From JAVBJN01 sp031546985 (GTDB taxonomy: Bacteria > Bacteroidota > Bacteroidia > Chitinophagales > Chitinophagaceae): 64,000 bases of DNA. The notes beneath the pieces are model-generated. The model searched no databases, had not been told where the DNA came from, and saw only the letters and a program-made list of their open reading frames with translations. Location: NCBI GenBank assembly GCA_031546985.1, contig JAVBJN010000019.1:9852-73851 (forward strand), read 5' to 3'. A program made the position numbers and the translations under genes. Of the stretch, positions 52,401 to 60,223 are shown in pieces (position 1 is the stretch's first letter; the number at the start of each line of letters is the position of its first letter).

Positions 52401-55184
52401 GCGCCAGTTGGTGCGCAATATGGCATCGGTATAAGTATAGGCCTCAAAGGGCAGTACCGTTAATCCAAACAGGAAACGGGCCACCACGTTTAATGCATTG
52501 TTGCCTATTTCGGTAAGGTGGGCTTTTAGTGTAAGATCCAGCGGTTTGTGGATGAGTTGCCAGGTTGTAGCTGCAATAATGGGCAGCAGCAATATAAGGG
52601 TAATGCTCAGGGTCCAGAACCAGGGAAAAGGCAATACCGTCCAGCCCAGGAGGAGCAAGAGCAGCAGTGAGGGGGGCAACAGGCTCCTGCGCAGGTTGTC
52701 AAAGATCTTCCACCTCGACAATCCGGAGAGTTTATTGGTGGTAAGGCGGTTGTTGCCTTTGCGTACCCAGGGCAGCAGCCAGGCTGCAATTTGCCAGTCG
52801 CCCCTTATCCAGCGGTGGTGGCGTTTTATATCGGTCGCGTATTGAGCGGGGTTTTCTTCGTACAGGTTTATATCGCTCAGCAAGCCGGAGCGGGCATAGC
52901 AGCCCTCCAGCAGATCGTGGCTCAGAATGCGGTTTTCGGGAAAAACCTGGCGCACAGCCTGCTCAAACAGGTCTACATCGTAAATGCCTTTGCCGATAAA
53001 CGATCCTTCGCCAAACAAATCCTGGTACACATCCGACGATACGCGGGTGTAGGGATCAATGCCTGCCATATCGCCCTGCATCCTGGAGTAGAGTGTGGGC
53101 GCCCCTTTGGGAATAGCAGAAGCCACCCGTGGCTGCAGAATGGCATATCCCTCTGTAATGCGTTTTTTGCGGCGGTCATATACCGGGCGGTTGAGCGGAT
53201 GCGCCATGGTAGCTACGATCTTCCATACCGCCTCGCGGGGCAGTTGGGTATCGGAATCGAGGGTAATAACATATTTAATGTTGGAGAGTACAAAACGTTG
53301 CCCGTATACCAGGGCAAACGGATTCTGTCCCTTTCCTTTCAGGTATGCGTTAAGATCGGAGAGTTTACCCCTTTTGCGTTCATAGCCCATCCATTTGCCT
53401 TCTTTGGCATTCCAGGTGCGGGCGCGGTGAAAAAGGAAAAAGAGATCAAACCCATCCTGCCTGTATTTGAGGTTTAGGGCCTCGATCCGCTCGCGTGCCA
53501 ATGTAAGCAGGGCTTCATCTGTGGGCATGGTTTCGGCATCGGCATCGGCAAAGTCGGTGAGTAACCCAAAATGAAGATTAGGTTCCCGGTTGGCCAGAAA
53601 ACGTATTTCCAATGCTTCTACCAGTTCGTCAATATAATCGGCATCGGTAAGCATGGTGGGAACGATAACCAGTGTGCGGTATTCGGTGGGGATGCCGCGC
53701 GAAAAATCCATCCGGGGCAGCAGCACGGGTTTTACCGTTATGGTTGCAATCCAGTTCACCAGCGAAACCGCAAGTTGCGCCGCGCAGGAAAGCGAAAGCA
53801 AAGCGGTTACCGACAGCAGTAGCCAACCTGTAATGCCATGCACGTATTCCATATACCACAGGCCCAGTGTAATGGATACGGTGAGGAGGGCAATGGAAAA
53901 CAGGTAAACGAATACAGGTGCCCGTTTGGTTACGTTGGACAGGTGTTGTCGTATGGTAAAACGCATGCCGCATACCTTATGGGTTTCGGCAAGGCCTTTG
54001 TCTATAAGATAGTAGCCTACATGCTGCCGTTTTTTGAACTGTGATTGTTCGTTTTGCGGCTGGTTGGCCAGTTCCAGTACTTTGCGGGCTACATCGATTT
54101 CGGATTGTTTAGCGGCTTTGGCAATACCTTCTACCACGTGCCGGTACCTGTCGCGGGTGGCAAAATCCATCAAGGGATAGGTGCCCGTTGTATCTTCTTT
54201 TAATACCTGCTCTACGGCGCTAAGGGTTTCTACAAACTCGCGCCAGTCGGTAGTGCTTAAAGACCGTAGGGTGCCAATGCTGTTGCGCACCGATACCTGG
54301 TCGGCCGCCTGCTTCTGGTTTTCGAGCCGTATAAGGTCGTTGCTGCTTACACCGGCGCCGGCCAGTTGCTGTTCCATCCAGCTCAAAGGCAGGGCCAGTG
54401 CGGGACCTTTGCCCTGTAATTTGCGGAAGAAGGCAGATACGAAGGGACTGAGCAGTACCGGCTTAGACCGGGCAAGGTCGGCAATGGTAAGGATGAGGTT
54501 GCCGGGTTCTTCCTGGGCGGTTACGGTCATTTTATCGGCCCAGTAATTGGCCAGGTTATGGTCTATCATATCCAGGGCTATCCTGCCCGAAACCCTGCAC
54601 AGGTTCTCGATTACGGCCAGGCGCAGCATAATGGGGATGGCCCATAGCTCGCCCAGGGTAAGTATGGTGTGCGACTGGTAAGCATCAATAAAGCTGCTCA
54701 GACTTTTTATATCTACACGGCCATCGCTGTGCGAAATAATCTCCAGCACAATATCGTATACCCGTGGCATGCCTGCCGATACACCTTCCGAAAGGCAGGG
54801 CAAGCCTTCGCTGTAGCCTTTAGGTAAGTGTTTGCGGGCAATAACCATCTGCTCTTCTATCAGGTAAAAGTTGTCGAGCAGCCATTCTCCCGCCGGTGTG
54901 ATAGCTTGTCCGGACTTTACACTTTCTACCAGCAGGTTGCGCACTGCCAGCAAGGTTTTTTCGTTCTCGTCGAGCCGTTTGAGCAGCTGGTCAGAGGGCT
55001 TGCCCTTCATCAGTTTATGCGACCGGGCCACTACCTGGCCGTGCCGGTTCAGTTGGTCGGAGCTGTACAGCTCCGAGCGGAAAGGCTCTTCCCTGTTATA
55101 ATTGCGGAGCACATGATCTCCCTGGAAATAAACCCGTAAGCGCGACATGATGTCTAAAACAGTACTGGCAGGGCCTTTTATCAT
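46473..55184 (-). CDS. ndvB: Cyclic beta-1,2-glucan synthase-like giant enzyme (GT84 - cyclisation - GH94 domains)
   Basis: A 2903-residue membrane enzyme, close to the about 2800-2900 residues of Rhizobium/Brucella NdvB/Cgs. Residues about 420-480 hold the first membrane helices. The glycosyltransferase 84 part follows, with Asp643 and Asp645 in the DSDTQ motif, LSHDLLEG and HHRWIRGDWQ. More membrane helices lie near 830-1020. The middle domain (about 1100-1560, with DLLASEARLGIFVG, SMFEYLMPQ and YRAFGVPGLG) matches the GH144/GH189-like cyclisation domain. The last about 1250 residues are a GH94 phosphorylase, with the GSGDWNDGM signature at about 2578-2586 carrying the catalytic aspartate, which trims chain length. 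An alternative ATG at 55146-55148 would shorten it by 12 residues. No ABC exporter gene is adjacent. Confidence 0.9.
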   Translation of the reverse strand: MIKGPASTVLDIMSRLRVYFQGDHVLRNYNREEPFRSELYSSDQLNRHGQVVARSHKLMKGKPSDQLLKRLDENEKTLLAVRNLLVESVKSGQAITPAGEWLLDNFYLIEEQMVIARKHLPKGYSEGLPCLSEGVSAGMPRVYDIVLEIISHSDGRVDIKSLSSFIDAYQSHTILTLGELWAIPIMLRLAVIENLCRVSGRIALDMIDHNLANYWADKMTVTAQEEPGNLILTIADLARSKPVLLSPFVSAFFRKLQGKGPALALPLSWMEQQLAGAGVSSNDLIRLENQKQAADQVSVRNSIGTLRSLSTTDWREFVETLSAVEQVLKEDTTGTYPLMDFATRDRYRHVVEGIAKAAKQSEIDVARKVLELANQPQNEQSQFKKRQHVGYYLIDKGLAETHKVCGMRFTIRQHLSNVTKRAPVFVYLFSIALLTVSITLGLWYMEYVHGITGWLLLSVTALLSLSCAAQLAVSLVNWIATITVKPVLLPRMDFSRGIPTEYRTLVIVPTMLTDADYIDELVEALEIRFLANREPNLHFGLLTDFADADAETMPTDEALLTLARERIEALNLKYRQDGFDLFFLFHRARTWNAKEGKWMGYERKRGKLSDLNAYLKGKGQNPFALVYGQRFVLSNIKYVITLDSDTQLPREAVWKIVATMAHPLNRPVYDRRKKRITEGYAILQPRVASAIPKGAPTLYSRMQGDMAGIDPYTRVSSDVYQDLFGEGSFIGKGIYDVDLFEQAVRQVFPENRILSHDLLEGCYARSGLLSDINLYEENPAQYATDIKRHHRWIRGDWQIAAWLLPWVRKGNNRLTTNKLSGLSRWKIFDNLRRSLLPPSLLLLLLLGWTVLPFPWFWTLSITLILLLPIIAATTWQLIHKPLDLTLKAHLTEIGNNALNVVARFLFGLTVLPFEAYTYTDAILRTNWRMLISRKHLLQWTTSAAASNHAPHSVWAMYRAMWVGPFISVATIGTLCYLHPQALPVATPFLLLWFFSPSIAWYLSKPEAAEEIDLPIEQTVFLHQAARKTWSFFEQFVTASENWLPPDNFQEQPEPVIAHRTSPTNMGLALLANLTAYDFGYIAGGELIQRCRQTLQSMLQLERYRGHFYNWYDTLSLLPLQPRYVSTVDSGNLAGHLLTLRQGLLTLPNQPVFDNRIFDGLQTTAQILLTLHKKHHTEAITALLDLLHNNTDETGSLIAFHEKTTQLLFMAQQLTTQENGHEPDVLQWSQRLQNQITNISEDLAALIPWSSLLPVPAAFGRLSAVESIPSLTALSNMQEELVPILTHYTQQTTDPQQITWLTQMKQYLVQGSDEAQERIMLLNELTAQCEQLSDVAYDFLLDKSTSLLRIGYNVDHQRKDDSYYDLLASEARLGIFVGIAQGKLPQESWFALGRLLTNSGGDPILLSWSGSMFEYLMPQLIMPSFDNTLLQQTSKATVKRQIEYATQRAIPWGISESAYNMVDTNLNYQYRAFGVPGLGLKRGLEEDLVIAPYATMLALMVLPAKACANLQLMAHEGFEGRFGFYEAVDYTSARLPRGKDHTIVRSYMVHHQGMSLLSLAYLLLNKPMQQRFVSELRFQATLLLLQERIPRATLFYAHTADVQETHTHTADVPVRKTNTPNTPTPEIQLLGNGRYQVMVTNSGGGYSRWKDIAVTRWREDITKDNKGIFCYIKDVDTGKFWSNTYQPTLQPAKHYEVTYAHGHIEFHRQDDGFDTRTEIVISPEDDTEMRRIRITNRTQSVKVLEITSYAEVVLAAQAADEAHPAFSNLFVQTEILPEQRAIVCTRRPRSAEEQPPWMFHLMNVHGASTESVSYETDRMRFTGRSRTLVHPLAMDEAELSGSEGAVLDPVAAIRFRISIKPNHTATIDLVYGMSESKMGCENLMHKYRDQHLKNRAFELSWTHSQVLLRQINATEAEAQLYDRLAAYLIYPHAAFRAEPGIIQSNFRGQSGLWSHSISGDIPIVLLHIYDPENIELVRQMVQAHAYWRLKGLDVDLVIWNEDHGTYRQLLQDQILGLITAEAVNHQVYNKPGSIFVKSADQLSPEDRILFASIARIIIQDDKGTLTEQVNRTFTEHIVPPLLESKPPATPDLPQEVTLPAGLLYFNGTGGFTPDGKEYKIITTPGAPTPAPWANVIANPDFGTVVSESGSAYTWAVNAHEYRLTPWSNDPVSDMGGEAFYIRDEESGFFWSPAPFPRKSAAPYITTHGFGYTRFEHAEHGIATEMCVFVDKTLPVKFVVLKIKNQSGRERKLSATGFMDIIMGDLRTKTSMHITSEQDTTTGALLLKNRYNTPFTERVTFFKTEGAQLSYTFDRTAFVGRNRNLSDPIALYRKKLSGRSGAGMDPCAALQVKFDLLNGAEKEIIFLLGNEAHTPAAQILLRKFEDREAVMQALEDVKSYWAHLLTGIQINSPDTALNIWTNGWLTYQTLASRIFARSGFYQSGGAFGFRDQLQDALSLLFIQPELVKAQILLNASRQFAEGDVQHWWHPPEGRGVRTRCSDDLLWLPFVVARYIDTTGDTDLLQTQVGFLESRLLHHDEDSVYDLPVSGNLSGTLYEHCVRAISYGHKKGVHGLPLIGSGDWNDGMDRVGNQGKGESVWLAFFRFTVLQQFEGIAHAFGDNAFATACQEEALTLQQNIETHSWDGDWYLRAFFDDGTPLGSAQNESCRIDAIAQSWAVLSGAATPQRQQKAMIALDQHLVKRSMGLIQLLDPPFDGTGPNPGYIKGYVPGVRENGGQYSHAAIWALMAFAQLGDREKVWELFNLVLPMNHTRDAAAVQVYKAEPYVMAADVYANKTHEGRGGWSWYTGSAGWMYQFLISSLLGLRLQADRLTFKPCFPLQWPSVTIDFRYGNTVYNITVYQLQDETPSRWKTDNTTGVGNTIPLNDDGNTHTAEVYINIVLHTN
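50351..50398. repeat. Direct repeat in the inter-domain linker of the glucan synthase
   Basis: GCACATCGGCAGTGTGGG occurs at 50351-50368 and 50381-50398, one unit every 30 nt. It codes for the repeated HTADV of the linker, just before the first GH94-like region. Confidence 0.85.
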
Positions 55185-55243
55185 ATTGAGGTTGTTTTAT
55201 GGGTTAGCAACGGATATGGGGAAACACGCGTATAATGCCTAAA

Positions 55244-55266
55244 GCCGCAACCTGTAAAGGTGCGGC
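55244..55266 (-). terminator. Hairpin after the 93-residue gene
   Basis: GCCGCAACCT pairs with AGGTGCGGC, with one bulged A, around a GTAA loop. It follows the stop at 55288 on the minus strand, but the T-run is short (three T), so termination may be weak and read-through into the glucan synthase gene is possible. Confidence 0.55.
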
Positions 55267-55287
55267 CTTGCAAAAAAGAAAAGGGCA

Positions 55288-55569
55288 CTAGCTGATATTG
55301 CTGTATCCTGCGGATACCAGTTCCCATTTTGTACAAACAGGCACTTCATCCCATATCTGGCATTCTCGTGCTTCATTCCATTGTATACATACTTTTCGTT
55401 GTGTAATCTGGATGCATTTTTTTTCAAAAGCTTCAGATTCTATTCCGACGGCACGGTAGTAAGTGAGTTCTTCGTTGTCCTGCCGGGTGGCAATGATGTT
55501 GTCTTTATCGTCGGTCAGGTAACGTTTGTCCTTGCTTAAAAACAGTGCTGGTCGATTGGGTTGGGGCAT
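55288..55569 (-). CDS. Small protein of unknown function, 93 residues
   Basis: Begins at ATG 55567-55569. No signal peptide or membrane segment. The middle and end contain several cysteines and tryptophans in near-regular spacing (KKCIQITQRKVCIQWN, ECQIWDEVPVCTKWEL). This C..I/C.W pattern suggests a zinc- or disulfide-stabilised beta-hairpin fold, but I recognise no family. It lies 103 nt before the glucan synthase start and 30 nt after the next small gene, on the same strand. Coding status rests on a clean frame with normal composition. Confidence 0.6.
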   Translation of the reverse strand: MPQPNRPALFLSKDKRYLTDDKDNIIATRQDNEELTYYRAVGIESEAFEKKCIQITQRKVCIQWNEARECQIWDEVPVCTKWELVSAGYSNIS

Positions 55570-55599
55570 TCAGGGTAAGATGTAAGTATGGAATGTGTT

Positions 55600-55884
55600 T
55601 CAGCTGGTGTACCACCAGTTTTGTTCAGATACAAGATTGACCGGTTGGATGAGTAATCGCTCGATGTCGACAGGGGAGGCAAACATCACCAGAGAATCGC
55701 CCGTCATTACCAACCCGATAAGGCCGCTGTTGGCATTGATGGATTGTATCTTGTAGGTGTCAATCTGTTTTTTCTGTGTTTCGTCAAATGTATTGGCCGG
55801 TTTTCCGTCCGACGGAAACCGCCTAATGATATCGCCTTTGCGTAATTCTGCTACTTGCGCTGCAGTGGTTAACTTGGTGTACAT
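55600..55884 (-). CDS. Small protein of unknown function, 94 residues
   Basis: Begins at ATG 55882-55884. A cytoplasmic protein of mixed helix and strand (KLTTAAQVAELRKGDIIRRFP, IQSINANSGLIGLVMTGDSLVMF), without a signal peptide or recognised domain. The phrase LRKGDIIRRFP with a later GLIGLVM resembles small beta-barrel domains but is not diagnostic. It is the first gene of a possible two-gene unit with the 93-residue gene. Composition is consistent with a real gene; function unknown. Confidence 0.6.
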   Translation of the reverse strand: MYTKLTTAAQVAELRKGDIIRRFPSDGKPANTFDETQKKQIDTYKIQSINANSGLIGLVMTGDSLVMFASPVDIERLLIQPVNLVSEQNWWYTS

Positions 55885-56256
55885 GTGTTGTTTTTTTGAA
55901 GTGAACAGGCTGTTTTTGCGCAGGCCTTTAAGTGCATAACATTCCAGCCCCGCTTGTGCGGCAGGATATGTTTAACGATAAATGCAATTTAAATAAGACT
56001 TTCTCCTGGCAAGCCAGGTCCATAACCAAACGTTAGAATCGACGGATGTTTACCTCTTTGGTCTAAAAAAAGCACATGTTGCCGGTGTAGTAAAACGCTA
56101 TTCAGTATTTATACTTTGCTTAGCCGCTTGAATGGGGGAGCAAAGACTGAATGGAAAAGAAAATCGCAGAACAATGAGGTTAAACAGCCATTCTTGCTAT
56201 CTCAATAAAGATACCAATGTTTGAGGGTAACAGCTAATTTATTTCAATTCACAGGC
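55885..56256. other. Intergenic region, 372 nt, no gene seen
   Basis: Lies between two minus-strand genes. Short frames on both strands stop quickly. TATACTTTG near 56108 resembles a -7 box with one extra base but precedes no gene. I see no repeat or clear terminator for the ATPase gene that ends at 56257. Confidence 0.5.
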
Positions 56257-58758
56257 TTAGCTGGCTGCCCGGGTTCTTTTAATCCATTTTACCGCCTCGT
56301 ACCAGATCACAAAAATAAAACCTGTGCTTACGCTTATGCCCATTTGCGCTGCCGTGAGTGGCGCGAAGCTGAAAAACCGGGTAAGTGCCGGAACAAAAAG
56401 CAGCAATGCGGTTATGAATAGGGTAATGCAGGTAATGAGTACAATAAGGTTGTTTTTATATCGTAAGGTGGTAAAGACTGAATAATAAAAAGACCGGTTA
56501 ACGAGGGTAAGGAAAATATTGGCAGCAATAAGTGTGGTAAACACCATGGTTCTGGTTTGTGCCTCTCCGGCTCCCTGCCATACCGCATATTGGTACACCA
56601 GCAGGCAACCTGCGGTTATCATTAATCCTTGTATGATGCTGGTGGTAAGTTCTCTCGCGTTAAAGAATGTGGTGGTAAAAGGGCGGGGCGGTTGCACCAT
56701 CGTGTTCTTTTCCATAGGTTCGTTTTCGTAGATGATAGAGCAGGTAGGGCCCATAACCAGCTCCAGGAAAATGATATGGATAGGCGCAAAAATATTGGGG
56801 TAGATCCAACCGGCGGCCAGTGGCACAAATACAGTAAGAATAATGGGTATATGAATGGAAATGATATACTGGATGGCTTTTTTGAGGTTGGTGTAGATCT
56901 TGCGGCCCATAGCTACGGCATCGAGCATGCTGGACAAATCATCTTCCAGCAGGATGAGCGAAGCCGCTTGCTTGGCAATCTCCGTACCTTTTTTACCCAT
57001 GGCTATACCAATATGCGCGGCTTTGAGCGCCGGGCCATCGTTTACCCCATCGCCCGTCATGGCTACAATCTCATGATTGGCCTTAAGCGCGTTGATGATC
57101 TTTAATTTGGCCTCCGGAAACATGCGGGTAAATACTTGGGTATCGGTTACCTTTTGGCGGAGCTCCTCGTCGCTAAGCAACATCAGTTCATCGCCGGTCA
57201 TGGTTTGGTCGTACCCACGAAAGTCCGTTTGCTGTGCAATGGCAGAAGTGGTAGCGGCATTATCTCCGGTTACGATCTTTACCTGCATGCCCGCCGCATA
57301 AAACCTTTCGAATACCGAGCGTATATTGGCTTTAGGCGGATCGTAAAACGCTACCAGTCCCTTGAATGTAAAACGTAGTTCCTGTTGTGTAGCCGGGTAA
57401 TTGTTACCCTCCAGTTGGGTTTCGGCCACGCCCAGCACCCGGTAACCTTCGCTGGCCAGCGATAGCATGGCTGCCTTAACCTGCGCCTGCTCTGCCTCCG
57501 AAAGGGCCGACACGACAAGCATGGCTTCGGGCGCACCTTTGGCCGCAATGATCCTTTGTCCCAAAGCGTTTTCAAACACATGGGTCATCATAGGAGGTTT
57601 ACCACTCAGCGGGTATTCGTGTACCATTTTAAAAGCAGGTCTTTCGTCGGTGGCGGTGGTGCGGCTATACGCTTCGTGCAGCGCCATTTCCATAGGGTCG
57701 AAGGGAATGGGTTCGCTGGCAAACATGGCCGTTCTTACCAGTGCCAGGGTATTGCTTTGGTTTATTGCAGCGGCATCGGAAATGCCCCCGCCAGGTACAA
57801 ACAGCCTGGCCAGGCTCATTTTGTTTTCGGTAATGGTGCCTGTTTTATCGGTGCATATCACAGTGGCGCTGCCCAGGGTTTCTACGGTTTTCATTTGCTT
57901 AACCACTATGCCCATCTTCATCAGTCGCCATGCACCCAATGCCATAAAAGTGGTAAAAGCCACCGGAATTTCTTCGGGCAGTATGCTCATGGCAATGGTA
58001 AGCGCTTTGAGCAGGCTGTCTAATACCAGCTTGGAATGGTAGTAGTTAATACCCCAAACAATGATGAACACTACCGCTCCGGCAATCACCATCTTTTGCA
58101 CAAAATTGGTGATCTGCTTTTCGAGCGGTGTTTTTTCTACCTGTATATTGTCGAGGCTTTCGCCAATCTGTCCCAGCCGTGTGGCGTTTCCAATAGCGGT
58201 AACGGTGGCAATAGCCAGACCGCTGGCCACATTGGTGCCACTGTAAATGTTACGGTCTTCTGTTGTTGCGTCTTTGTAAACGGTCATCGATTCTCCGGTA
58301 AGTATCGATTCATTAACGGAGAAATCGTTGGCATGTATAATTTGCCCGTCGGCAGCGATGGATGCGCCTTCTTCTACCATAAGGCTATCGCCAATAACCA
58401 GGTCATCGCTTTTAACCTCGGTTACCTCGCCATTGCGAATTACTTTGCTGTTGGGCTGTGTATAATATTTAAGTTTTTCGAGCGCATTGCGGCTGCGCGA
58501 TTCCTGGTATAGCGATATGGTGGCTACCAGCACAATGGCCGATGCCATAAAGATACCATCATCGGTATGCCCCATTATAAAATAGATAGCAGCAGCGGCC
58601 AGCAGTAAAATAACCATGGGCTCCTTCACCAGATCGGTAATGGCTTCGATAAAACCATTGCGGCGCTTGGTGTGCAGGATATTGCTGCCGTGCCGGCGGC
58701 GCGATTCTGCTACCTGTGCATTGCTGAGACCTTGAATATTAAACGTGTTGGCGGGCAT
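56257..58758 (-). CDS. P2-type cation (calcium-transporting-like) ATPase
   Basis: An 833-residue inner-membrane pump. It has the short N-terminal cation-ATPase domain (GLSNAQVAESRRRHGSN), the actuator motif LTGES, the metal-binding helix PEEIP, the phosphorylated aspartate in CTDKTGTITENKM, KGAPEA for nucleotide binding, TGDNAATTSAIA, and MTGDGVNDGPAL. About ten membrane helices are predicted. PEEIP and the absence of cysteine motifs place it with Ca2+/cation P2 pumps rather than heavy-metal pumps. It would export Ca2+ or another divalent ion from the cytoplasm. It is a single gene in its unit. Confidence 0.92.
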   Translation of the reverse strand: MPANTFNIQGLSNAQVAESRRRHGSNILHTKRRNGFIEAITDLVKEPMVILLLAAAAIYFIMGHTDDGIFMASAIVLVATISLYQESRSRNALEKLKYYTQPNSKVIRNGEVTEVKSDDLVIGDSLMVEEGASIAADGQIIHANDFSVNESILTGESMTVYKDATTEDRNIYSGTNVASGLAIATVTAIGNATRLGQIGESLDNIQVEKTPLEKQITNFVQKMVIAGAVVFIIVWGINYYHSKLVLDSLLKALTIAMSILPEEIPVAFTTFMALGAWRLMKMGIVVKQMKTVETLGSATVICTDKTGTITENKMSLARLFVPGGGISDAAAINQSNTLALVRTAMFASEPIPFDPMEMALHEAYSRTTATDERPAFKMVHEYPLSGKPPMMTHVFENALGQRIIAAKGAPEAMLVVSALSEAEQAQVKAAMLSLASEGYRVLGVAETQLEGNNYPATQQELRFTFKGLVAFYDPPKANIRSVFERFYAAGMQVKIVTGDNAATTSAIAQQTDFRGYDQTMTGDELMLLSDEELRQKVTDTQVFTRMFPEAKLKIINALKANHEIVAMTGDGVNDGPALKAAHIGIAMGKKGTEIAKQAASLILLEDDLSSMLDAVAMGRKIYTNLKKAIQYIISIHIPIILTVFVPLAAGWIYPNIFAPIHIIFLELVMGPTCSIIYENEPMEKNTMVQPPRPFTTTFFNARELTTSIIQGLMITAGCLLVYQYAVWQGAGEAQTRTMVFTTLIAANIFLTLVNRSFYYSVFTTLRYKNNLIVLITCITLFITALLLFVPALTRFFSFAPLTAAQMGISVSTGFIFVIWYEAVKWIKRTRAAS

Positions 58759-58856
58759 AAGCAGTAAGGTTGAATGGTAAGGTTACATGCAGGAATGTGC
58801 AACTAAGGTTGTATTAATCTACTACAATTCTATGGTATGAACAACTTGGGCGGGTA

Positions 58857-58883
58857 ACAAAACACCCGGCACATGACCGGGTG
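58857..58883 (-). terminator. Intrinsic terminator of the esterase gene
   Basis: CACCCGG (58863-58869) and CCGGGTG (58877-58883) form a 7-bp stem around a 7-nt loop. On the minus strand it is followed by TTTTGTT, 20 nt after the stop. Confidence 0.82.
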
Positions 58884-58903
58884 CGAAAAAATATGCTGGT
58901 GCA

Positions 58904-59779
58904 TTAATGTTTGGGATTCAACAGCTCAAATGCTTTGTAAGCGCTGCGGTGCAGAATGGTGGCGTGGTTCTCTTCCGGCATGGGGTAGAAGATGGTGCGC
59001 AACCGCGACTTGCCCTGCATGCGCAGTATTTTTTCGAGTTGCGCGGCATCCGTTTCCATTTGTGTGCCTTCGGTGCCTACAGAGATATACACGCCAATGG
59101 TGTAATCGGGTTGTTGTTTAAGCAACCCTGCTGCCTGGGCCAGCAGCGATTCATCATCCCACCAAAGGCTGGGGCTAACGATTACGTATTGGTTAAAGAG
59201 ATAAGGTTTTTTAAGCAGTATCTCGGTAGCCAGGAGTCCGCCAAGTGATTGTCCCACCAGGGTTTTGGCGGCGCTGGTGCGGTAGTGTGTTTCAATATAA
59301 GGTTGCAGCTCGGTAGCGATAAACGAAATGAAATTGGCCGAACCGCCGGTAGTGGGCCAGGTTTTCTTGTCTTCCGCATTACGGGTTGGGAAGGTCATAT
59401 CGCGTTTGCGGTCGGTATTGGCAATGCCCACCACAATAGAAGGCGGCATGGTACCAATCGTAGCCAGGAATCTAACGAGGCCGGTCATGTGTATAAAGTC
59501 TTCCTCTGCTGCGCCATCGAGCAGGTAAATCACCGGAAAAGATGCCGTAGTGTTTTTATGGTATTCATCGGGCAGGTAAATGTTCAGCACCCGGTCTTCG
59601 CTAAGTATATTGGAATGCAGGTAGTCTATCTGGCCCAGCACAAAAGGCGTTGGCCCGGCAACAACAGGCGCAGTAACCACAGGTTTTACAGGTGTTTTAC
59701 GGGGAGCCGGTTTCTTTTGTGCAAAAGCAGTTGTGCCCAGCAAGGTGCACGACAGCAGGAGGGTAGGTATTATTCTCAT
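58904..59779 (-). CDS. Secreted alpha/beta-hydrolase, Fes/esterase-D-like
   Basis: A 291-residue exported hydrolase. Signal peptide 1-20, then a proline/lysine-rich linker (KKPAPRKTPVKPVV). The hydrolase core shows VIYLLDGAAEEDF, the nucleophile motif GQSLGG, SPSLWWDD, and the catalytic histidine in EENHATILH. It belongs with the siderophore-esterase/enterochelin-esterase-like group of putative esterases. No iron-uptake gene is beside it, so a siderophore role is not assured; it may cleave other esters outside the cytoplasm. It stands as a single gene with a clear terminator. Confidence 0.88.
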   Translation of the reverse strand: MRIIPTLLLSCTLLGTTAFAQKKPAPRKTPVKPVVTAPVVAGPTPFVLGQIDYLHSNILSEDRVLNIYLPDEYHKNTTASFPVIYLLDGAAEEDFIHMTGLVRFLATIGTMPPSIVVGIANTDRKRDMTFPTRNAEDKKTWPTTGGSANFISFIATELQPYIETHYRTSAAKTLVGQSLGGLLATEILLKKPYLFNQYVIVSPSLWWDDESLLAQAAGLLKQQPDYTIGVYISVGTEGTQMETDAAQLEKILRMQGKSRLRTIFYPMPEENHATILHRSAYKAFELLNPKH

Positions 59780-59914
59780 GGTTTATAGTGGCTTGTTGCC
59801 AACTAATAAATATACGCTGGATTTTGAATCGTAGGCGAACATGCACTATTCCAACTGTACGAAACCTTCCCCACAGATTAAAGACCACTGAAGATCGTGC
59901 AGATAGCGCCTTGC

Positions 59915-60007
59915 CCCCGCATGTGGCGGGACAGGCTGCTGCGACGCCGTGAGAAGTGAAAAGTGGCCTTCGACAACTTCGACAAAGCCTGTCCCGCCGC
60001 TGCGGGG
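59915..60007. repeat. Inverted repeat with 22-23 bp arms
   Basis: CCCCGCATGTGGCGGGACAG, continuing to GCT (59915-59937), is the near-complement of AGCCTGTCCCGCCGCTGCGG, continuing to GG (59986-60007), with a 48-nt spacer. The arms match at nearly every position apart from one inserted base and one change. Confidence 0.8.
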
Positions 60008-60069
60008 CTCAGCTACTTAAACTCAGGCACTTAAGAGGTGAAGCGTCAATAGTGAATAAGATTTCCCCT

Positions 60070-60189
60070 GTGTCTTTGCGCGAAAATTTCTCCCCGCAGA
60101 TCTCGCAGATCAAAAACCACGCAGATCCCGCAGATTTCCCTTCGCGCAGATCCCGCTGTGTCTCCGTGTACTGTGAGAAAATTTCTCCC
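60070..60189. repeat. Short direct repeats (CGCAGAT units and flanking GAAAATTTCTCCC)
   Basis: CGCAGAT starts at 60095, 60104, 60120, 60129 and 60145. GAAAATTTCTCCC flanks the group at 60082 and 60177. TGTGTCT also occurs at both ends. Spacing is irregular, so it is not a CRISPR array. Confidence 0.75.
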
Positions 60190-60223
60190 GGGATGTGGGT
60201 GCGTGTTCGTAAACCCGGTAGTA

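Larger units (their letters stand above)
59780..60223. other. Repeat-rich intergenic region, 444 nt
   Basis: It has no gene. It contains a long inverted repeat (59915-59937 with 59986-60007), five copies of CGCAGAT between 60095 and 60151, and GAAAATTTCTCCC twice (60082-60094, 60177-60189). The pieces resemble the dispersed intergenic repeats common in this phylum. Confidence 0.7.

Noticed and set aside
60095..60151. CGCAGAT repeats as a CRISPR array
   Set aside because: Units are 7 nt with irregular 2-10 nt gaps, not 25-40 nt repeats with equal spacers, and no cas gene is near.
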